Source: an uncultured Lachnospiraceae bacterium (lineage in GTDB: Bacteria; Bacillota; Clostridia; Lachnospirales; Lachnospiraceae). From it: a DNA stretch of 64,000 nt. Under the pieces are notes generated by a model. That model was not told where the DNA came from. It searched no databases and saw only the letters and a list, made by a program, of their open reading frames with translations. The stretch spans positions 21,860 to 85,859 of the forward strand of contig CAJTWA010000014.1 in the NCBI GenBank assembly GCA_910580195.1, given 5' to 3'. The position numbers and the translations under genes were made by a program. Positions 58,812-64,000 of this stretch are shown piece by piece (position 1 is the first letter of the stretch; the number at the start of each line of letters is the position of its first letter).

Positions 58812-60461
58812 TTATTTTGCCTTTAAGCGGAACATCCCAATCAGGCTTTTCAGAATCCCGGCTTGGGAACTGAGCTCTTGGCTGGTGGCGGCGCTTTCCT
58901 GCGCGGTAGCCGAGTTCGTCTGCACTACATTCGAAATCTGCTGGATGCGCTCCTGAATCTGGGAAACAGATTCGGACTGGGAGCGGGCAGCTTCTGCAAT
59001 CCAGTTGGTAGTTTCCACCACTTCCTTAGTCCCTTCCACGACAGAAGCAAGCTGCGTGGCAGTTTCATTGGCGATTTTTGTCCCATATTCCACAGCCCGG
59101 ATGGAACGCTCAATCAGGCCGTTGGTGGATTTGGAAGCCTCAGAGCTTTGGCCGGCCAGCTCCCGTACCTCTTTGGCAATGACGGCAAAGCCTTTCCCGG
59201 ATTCACCAGCCCGGCTTGCTTCTACCGAAGAGTTCAGCGCCAAGATATTGGTCTGCTGGGCAATGGTATCAATGGTATGGATGATTTTCACAATCTCATT
59301 GGAACTGTTGCTGATTTCTTCCATGGCATGTATCATTTCCTGCATCTTCTGGTTGCTTTCCAATAGGTTGCTGCTGACCGCCGTTACTTTCAGGCTGGCC
59401 TGCTGCGCGTGTTCCGCTGTCCGGCTGACTTGCTGGGAAATTCCGCCTATGGTGCTTTCCAGTTCTTCTACGGCGCTGGACTGCTCCACCGCCCCTTGGC
59501 TTAAGGACTGGGCGCCGATGGACATCTGCCGGGAACCGCTGGAAACAGACTCGGAACTCTCAATAATCTGGGACATGGTATCGTTCAGTTTTCCAAGGAT
59601 ATTGTCCAAGGAGGCTTTGATGGAAGTAAAATCCCCTACATAGTCCTGTGTCGTGGTTGCTGTCAGGTTGCCAAGGGAGATGGATTCCAGTATGGTGGAA
59701 ATTTCCCCGATGTAGTTCCTAAGCCGCAGGATGGTATTTTCAAAAATATCTGCTAAAAGGCCGATTTCGTCTTTGGAACGGATGCCCGTGCATAGAGCCT
59801 GTTCCTGCCCAAGCCCAAGGTTCCCCTCCTCCATGGTCTGGGCAAGGCGGGTAAGCCGGGAGAGGGGGCTGGACACAGAGCGGGTAATAAAAAACGACAC
59901 GGCCAGCCCGCTCAGGAGGATTAAAACCACGCCTGCCCCGCAGGAAAGGAAGATGGTCTTGTTGATCTGCGCAAATGCGTCCGCCATGGAAATGCCGCAG
60001 AACAGCAGGCCCTTTATTTTCCCATTCCTGTCAAACGTCGGGGCATAGGAGCAAATATGCTTTACCCCCATGATTTCTGTTGTCCCCACATAAGGCTTGC
60101 CCTGCACTAGCACAATCTCAGCCAGCTCTTCGGAGAGCTTTGTGCCTGTGGCGCGTTCCCCATTCTGCTGGATAGTCGTGTAGGCCCGCAGGTCCCCGAC
60201 AAAAATCGTGAATTCGCAGCCCATCCGTTCCTTCAGTTCATCCAAGAGCTCCGTTTTGTCATCCATCCCGATATCTTCCAGTTCATAGGCAAGGATGTCG
60301 GTGCCGTTGGTGCAGTGGTTTTCCATAATGGTTAGGACGAGGCCGTAAAACATATAGATGCAGAGGCCGGCTACGGCGGCAATGCTGATGGCCAGAAGGG
60401 AAATGACAAGGCAGCTTACTTTCCGGCCTAAATGGTGTGTTTTTGTCTTTTTCTGATTCAT
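58812..60461 (-). CDS. Methyl-accepting chemotaxis protein with single Cache domain
   Basis: A 549-residue chemoreceptor. TM1 (about residues 14-38) is followed by an extracellular single-Cache-type domain to about residue 180 (GCEFTIFVGDLRAYTTIQ, then SYAPTFDRNGKIKGLLF). TM2 is at about 185-208, HAMP next, then a second HAMP-like stretch and the signalling domain with NILALNSSVEASRAGESGKG. GGAGTGAACTGCA precedes the start. It converges with relA and stands alone. Confidence 0.93.
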   Translation of the reverse strand: MNQKKTKTHHLGRKVSCLVISLLAISIAAVAGLCIYMFYGLVLTIMENHCTNGTDILAYELEDIGMDDKTELLDELKERMGCEFTIFVGDLRAYTTIQQNGERATGTKLSEELAEIVLVQGKPYVGTTEIMGVKHICSYAPTFDRNGKIKGLLFCGISMADAFAQINKTIFLSCGAGVVLILLSGLAVSFFITRSVSSPLSRLTRLAQTMEEGNLGLGQEQALCTGIRSKDEIGLLADIFENTILRLRNYIGEISTILESISLGNLTATTTQDYVGDFTSIKASLDNILGKLNDTMSQIIESSESVSSGSRQMSIGAQSLSQGAVEQSSAVEELESTIGGISQQVSRTAEHAQQASLKVTAVSSNLLESNQKMQEMIHAMEEISNSSNEIVKIIHTIDTIAQQTNILALNSSVEASRAGESGKGFAVIAKEVRELAGQSSEASKSTNGLIERSIRAVEYGTKIANETATQLASVVEGTKEVVETTNWIAEAARSQSESVSQIQERIQQISNVVQTNSATAQESAATSQELSSQAGILKSLIGMFRLKAK

Positions 60462-60503
60462 TGCAGTTCACTCCAGTTTGGTTTTATTTGTCGTAGTAAG
60501 TTG

Positions 60504-60540
60504 GGGGAACAGATTTTCAGGCAGGCTCCCCCCTTTTTAT
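60504..60540 (+). terminator. Hairpin with T tract ahead of MCP gene
   Basis: GGGGGAAC and GCTCCCCC form a stem around a 12-base loop, followed by CTTTTTAT. On the plus strand it looks like a terminator for a transcript entering from the left, though the gene there runs the other way. The 60462-60876 stretch otherwise shows nothing. Confidence 0.4.
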
Positions 60541-60876
60541 ATATCTTATATAGAAATATCGGAAATTTCAAGATAAAAATGGAAAAAACAGACAATGCCA
60601 GAACCGTCCAGCCTTCTGCTATTTGGCAGGTAATAGCGCTTGCAGGGCGGTTTCGTGGGCTGTGCAGGCGCCAAGGTGCGGCTTTGGGGCAGTTTGTGTG
60701 GATTTACGTAACCGTGCGGAAGGCGGGGCTGTTGCCGGCATCAGGAAATTGGCCGCAGCAGAAGCGGGCATGGCCTGCCGGCAGAGGTTTTTCTTGCAAA
60801 TTTCCCAGCATTATAATACAATAAACCTTATATTACCGCCCCAAATGGAATTTGCAGAAAGATAGGAAGTACTACT

Positions 60877-61001
60877 GTGAAAAATAAGATTTTCATCGCT
60901 ATTTGTGCTTAAGTAAAAGAAAAGAATGGAAGATTACGGTGAAAAATAAGTTTTTCATTACTATTTGAGCCGAAGTAAAACGAAAGGAATGGGTGATTAC
61001 C
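60877..61001 (+). repeat. Leader-type repeats, family P5 (two tandem copies)
   Basis: GTGAAAAATAAG(A/T)TTTTCAT, CTATTTG(T/A)GC and AAAGAATGG/AAAGGAATGGG in two consecutive units. The second ends directly at the ATG at 61002, with AAAGGA as the ribosome binding site 12 bases upstream. Confidence 0.75.
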
Positions 61002-61622
61002 ATGAAAATTGAGCAATATTGCGTCGGAGAAGTGGCAACCAACTGCTATTTTGCCATTCAGGAAGAAACCAAGGAACTGCTGGTGATAGACCCGGGGGAT
61101 TCCGCTAAGATGCTGGCAGGGAAAATCCGGCAGGAAGGCCTTAAGCCCCAAGCAGTGCTTCTGACACATGGGCATTTCGACCATGCCATGGCCGCAGAAG
61201 AATTGGCAGGGGAGTTTGGGATTAAAATCTATGCCCATGAAGCGGAACGGGATACCTTAAAAGACCCGGGGAAAAACGTTTCCAGTATGGTAGGAAGAAG
61301 GGATGTATACCATGCAGATGAATTTGTCAGGGACGGGGAAGTGCTCCATCTGGCAGGCATGGAAGTGAAAGTCCTCCATACGCCGGGGCATACCGAGGGG
61401 GGATGCTGCTATTATCTGGAAAAGGAAAAGGTGCTCTTTAGCGGCGATACCCTATTCTGCCAGTCGGTAGGCAGGACGGATTTCCCGGGCGGGAGCATGT
61501 CAGCCCTTGTCCGTTCCATCAAGGAAAAACTGATGGTACTCCCAGACGGCGTAGAAGTCTATCCGGGCCATATGGGCATGACAAGCATCGGGTCAGAGCG
61601 CGCCCGCAACCCATTTTTATAG
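61002..61622 (+). CDS. MBL-fold metallo-hydrolase
   Basis: A 206-residue glyoxalase II-like metallo-beta-lactamase-fold hydrolase. The zinc ligands are THGHFDHAMA, HTPGHTEGG, FSGDTLFCQSVGRTDFPGG and PGHMGMTS. The subgroup, with the SVGRTDFPGG loop, is usually annotated as glyoxalase II-like (YcbL), hydrolysing thioesters. The start follows the P5 repeat. The next gene, hemZ, begins 28 bases on, so they are co-transcribed. Confidence 0.92.
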   Translation: MKIEQYCVGEVATNCYFAIQEETKELLVIDPGDSAKMLAGKIRQEGLKPQAVLLTHGHFDHAMAAEELAGEFGIKIYAHEAERDTLKDPGKNVSSMVGRRDVYHADEFVRDGEVLHLAGMEVKVLHTPGHTEGGCCYYLEKEKVLFSGDTLFCQSVGRTDFPGGSMSALVRSIKEKLMVLPDGVEVYPGHMGMTSIGSERARNPFL

Positions 61623-61650
61623 AAAGTAGTTAAGTCAGAAGAAAGCGAAA

Positions 61651-63345
61651 ATGATAACTGTTTGTTTAAATGAAGCAAATTTTGAGTATGACATCCACTC
61701 CTTGGTACAGGCATTTTTTGCCGGGGAGGAGGTAAAGGTCTTTGCAGGGCAGGAGAAAATCACCCGGCTGGAGCAGGAGCGCACGCCCTTATTGCATATG
61801 GAAATTGCCTACCTTCCAGATAAGGCGGCAACAGAAGCTGCTGGCAATCAGGAGGGAGCCATGCAGAGCGTGAACGCCGGGACAGATGAGGCGGCAACAG
61901 AAGCTGCTGGCAATCAGGAAGGGACGGGGAGGAATCCTGCGGCTGCTTCTGTGGATGGAGAGGTTCGCCAGGCAGCAGGGCAGGGAGAAAAAGACAGGAT
62001 TGAAATATCAATATATCTTCCGCCGGAACACAAAAATAGCCCCATACCGTCAGGCCAGCCATTTGCCGCAGGCGGCTACATATTGAGGGCGCAAACATCT
62101 GCTGGGACAGATTTTTCCAACCGGAAAATGACAAAGGACCGCTTAAAACAGGCTCTGTACCAAATGCTGGTGGAATACACCGGCCATACCCTCCCGTGGG
62201 GTTCCCTGACAGGCATCCGCCCGGTGAAAATCCCCATGTCCATGCTTGGGCAGGGAAAGGGGGAGCAGGAAATCCGGGACTATATGGCGCAGGCTTATTT
62301 TGCATCGGAGCAGAAAATAAACTTAAGCATTGAGATTGCTAAGCGGGAACGGGAGCTTTTAAGGCAGATTAGCTATAAAGACGGCTACAGCCTGTATGTG
62401 GGCATCCCCTTCTGCCCCAGCATATGCTCCTACTGTTCCTTTTCTTCTTCCCCCATAAGCCTGTGGGAAGGGAAAGTGGGGCAGTATCTGGACGCGCTGG
62501 AGCAGGAAATTGATTTCACAGCTGCATCCTTTGGGCATAAAAAGTTAAATACAGTTTATATAGGCGGTGGGACCCCTACCACATTGACGCCCGTCCAGCT
62601 GGACAGGTTATTGTCAAAAATAAAAAGAAGCTTTGATTTTTCGGATTTGCTGGAGTACACCGTAGAAGCAGGAAGGCCAGACAGCATTACCAGAGAAAAG
62701 CTGGAGGTCCTGCGGGAATACGGGATTTCCCGGATTTCCATTAATCCACAGACCATGAAGCAGGAAACGCTGGACTTGATTGGGCGCCGCCATACGGTGG
62801 AGCAGGCAAAGGAAAGCTACTATCTTGCCCGGGAACTGGGCTTTTGCAATATCAACATGGATTTGATTGTAGGCCTGCCCGGGGAAACCCTTGCGGATGT
62901 GAGGGATACCATGGAGCAGATAAAAGCCCTTGCCCCGGACAACCTTACCGTCCATTCCCTTGCCATTAAGCGGGCGGCAAAGCTGAAAACATGTGCCGGG
63001 GAGTACCGGGGGATGCAGATGGCAAATAGCTGGGAAACCATTGAACTGACAGCCAAGTATGCCAAGGAATTGGGGCTTTTCCCCTATTACCTGTACCGCC
63101 AGAAAAATATGGCGGGGAATTTTGAGAACGTAGGCTATGCCAAGCCGGGGAAGGCTGGGCTTTATAACATCCTGATGATGGAGGAAGTGCAGACCATAGT
63201 CGCCTGCGGAGCCGGGAGCGTGTCAAAGCGAGTTTATCCAGACGGGCGGATTGAGAGAAGCGAGAATGTGAAAGATGTTTCCCAATATATCGAGAGAATC
63301 GGGGAAATGATTGAGCGCAAAAAGCATCTTTTATGTGATTGCTGA
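61651..63345 (+). CDS. hemZ: Coproporphyrinogen dehydrogenase HemZ
   Basis: A 564-residue radical SAM protein. The iron-sulfur motif Cys255-x3-Cys259-x2-Cys262 lies in IPFCPSICSYCSF, followed by YIGGGTPTTLTP, TVEAGRPDSI and MDLIVGLPGE, typical of the HemN/HemZ group. The long N-terminal part is that of HemZ rather than HemN. It would oxidise coproporphyrinogen III without oxygen, or act on another heme-like substrate. Residues 57-70 and 79-92 are an in-frame duplication (AATEAAGNQEG twice), forming an Ala/Gly/Glu-rich linker absent in usual HemZ. GAAGAAAGCGAAA is a weak site ahead of ATG. Confidence 0.92.
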   Translation: MITVCLNEANFEYDIHSLVQAFFAGEEVKVFAGQEKITRLEQERTPLLHMEIAYLPDKAATEAAGNQEGAMQSVNAGTDEAATEAAGNQEGTGRNPAAASVDGEVRQAAGQGEKDRIEISIYLPPEHKNSPIPSGQPFAAGGYILRAQTSAGTDFSNRKMTKDRLKQALYQMLVEYTGHTLPWGSLTGIRPVKIPMSMLGQGKGEQEIRDYMAQAYFASEQKINLSIEIAKRERELLRQISYKDGYSLYVGIPFCPSICSYCSFSSSPISLWEGKVGQYLDALEQEIDFTAASFGHKKLNTVYIGGGTPTTLTPVQLDRLLSKIKRSFDFSDLLEYTVEAGRPDSITREKLEVLREYGISRISINPQTMKQETLDLIGRRHTVEQAKESYYLARELGFCNINMDLIVGLPGETLADVRDTMEQIKALAPDNLTVHSLAIKRAAKLKTCAGEYRGMQMANSWETIELTAKYAKELGLFPYYLYRQKNMAGNFENVGYAKPGKAGLYNILMMEEVQTIVACGAGSVSKRVYPDGRIERSENVKDVSQYIERIGEMIERKKHLLCDC

Positions 63346-63408
63346 TTGGATTTCTAAAAGAAAAATCATTGAGTAGTCGGCATGATTGGGTACTAAAAAA
63401 ATCCCAAA

Positions 63409-63585
63409 GTGCAACGTAAGTGCAACAAATTTCTGTTGAATAATATGTAATAATACTTCATATTACATTTTTCACTCGATGTGCAACAAATAATTTAGTG
63501 GTGTCAGTAACACCACCCAAAGGACATTTCAAATAACAGTGAAATGTCCTTTTTTTGCGCACTTTTGACGGTTTATAGGTGCAAC
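63409..63585 (+). other. GTGCAAC direct repeats near a possible element end
   Basis: GTGCAAC occurs at about 63409, 63419, 63480 and 63579, three times extended as GTGCAACAAA. Such clusters resemble integrase arm-binding sites near the end of integrative elements. Composition falls to A/T-rich after hemZ. No integrase is visible in the window. Confidence 0.45.
63521..63556 (+). terminator. Rho-independent terminator
   Basis: AGGACATTTC, loop AAATAACAGT and GAAATGTCCT, followed by TTTTTT. A smaller GGTGT/ACACC hairpin lies just ahead. Confidence 0.85.
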
Positions 63586-63653
63586 AAAGATATTTGAGGA
63601 AACTGTGTTAGCAATTATCAATCATTCATCAAAGAGAAATGGAGGAAATGAAC

Positions 63654-64000
63654 ATGAGTAGTACAGCGTTAGGAGCAGAGAAAGCGATTATTTTTATCAG
63701 CGATGCACATGAAAAATTCTACTATGAGAAATTGAAAGAGGTCAGGTATCAGGACGTGTACCACAAAGCACTTGTATATTGTCTTGGTATCAGCGATGAC
63801 ACAAGAAGAAATATCAAAAGTATTTATGATTTTAAGACAGGTAACGTAAAAACGGAGTGCCTGCATGAAGGTTGGCAGACCAGCGGGAGCGTGAAAGTAG
63901 TCAGGATGGCGTATAACCTTTACTGCAATGGTACGCCGAGCGTCTTTGACTATGATGATGCGGAGGAACAGGTGGACGAGTGCAGACGGTACACAGTGGA
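63654..64000 (+). CDS. DUF6075 family protein (partial, runs off the window)
   Basis: The first 115 codons: MSSTALGAEKAIIFISDAHE, then KFYYEKLKEVRYQDVYHKAL and GISDDTRRNIKSIYDFKTG, matching DUF6075, a family of unknown function common in Tn916-like conjugative elements of gut Firmicutes. GGAGG eight bases ahead supports the ATG at 63654. Base use is less G/C-biased than the neighbouring chromosome. It is probably the first gene of an integrated element extending beyond 64000. Confidence 0.75.
   Translation, partial: MSSTALGAEKAIIFISDAHEKFYYEKLKEVRYQDVYHKALVYCLGISDDTRRNIKSIYDFKTGNVKTECLHEGWQTSGSVKVVRMAYNLYCNGTPSVFDYDDAEEQVDECRRYTV

Overview
The window looks like chromosome of a spore-forming, motile, anaerobic gut Firmicute, most likely a Lachnospiraceae member. 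The basis is strong AGGAGG-type ribosome binding sites, roughly 48-50% G+C, three methyl-accepting chemotaxis proteins, a superoxide reductase, germination-type proteins (a SleC-like cortex lytic enzyme and a Csp-like subtilase), HemZ, and many long palindromic intergenic repeats. Species is not assigned.

Layout. 0.4-11 kb: nitroreductase, VanZ-like protein, chemoreceptor, an OmpR/histidine-kinase pair with a third membrane-anchored gene, a ClpX paralogue, a Csp-like S8 protease, LspA and a cold-shock protein. 11-17 kb: a YheO/DauR-type regulator divergent from RidA, an APC permease and a MalY/PatB-type C-S lyase fused to a peroxiredoxin-like domain. 17-28 kb: M18 aminopeptidase, transglutaminase-like lipoprotein, DegV, tRNA-Gly, thyA-folA, an AEC transporter, a DUF3990 remnant with its partner, tRNA-Val, and SUKH and DUF1877 proteins. 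28-34 kb: branched-chain amino acid genes ilvB, ilvN and ilvE, with a cysteine hydrolase and a flavin reductase between them. 34-41 kb: small genes, then a SleC-like gene split by a 3.1-kb serine-recombinase element. 41-49 kb: 6-phospho-beta-glucosidase, chemoreceptor plus orphan sugar-binding lipoprotein, aldose epimerase, superoxide reductase and an Rpn-type nuclease. 49-56 kb: EpsG-like protein, a secreted pair, a glycosyltransferase and a GNAT protein. 56-63 kb: the RelA/SpoT-family enzyme, a chemoreceptor, an MBL-fold hydrolase and HemZ. The last 350 bases hold the start of a DUF6075 gene of the kind found on integrative conjugative elements.

The most notable observation is the 3,134-bp element at 37.3-40.5 kb. 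It carries a large serine recombinase, a 58-residue protein that could be a directionality factor, and a PIN-domain toxin-antitoxin pair. It sits between two 11-bp copies of ACGGAGTGGTA, inside the catalytic part of a SleC-like gene. Joining the two halves at that core restores one uninterrupted 423-codon frame. This is the arrangement of skin-type elements that are excised during sporulation, but here the target is a germination gene.

The second theme is a dense population of dispersed repeats in at least seven families. One family of about 180 bp (four copies) keeps its stems through compensatory base changes, which points to selection on a folded RNA or single-stranded DNA. One of its copies has been interrupted by a member of another palindrome family. 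A third family carries a TATAAT box always pointed at the next gene. A fourth ends directly against start codons.
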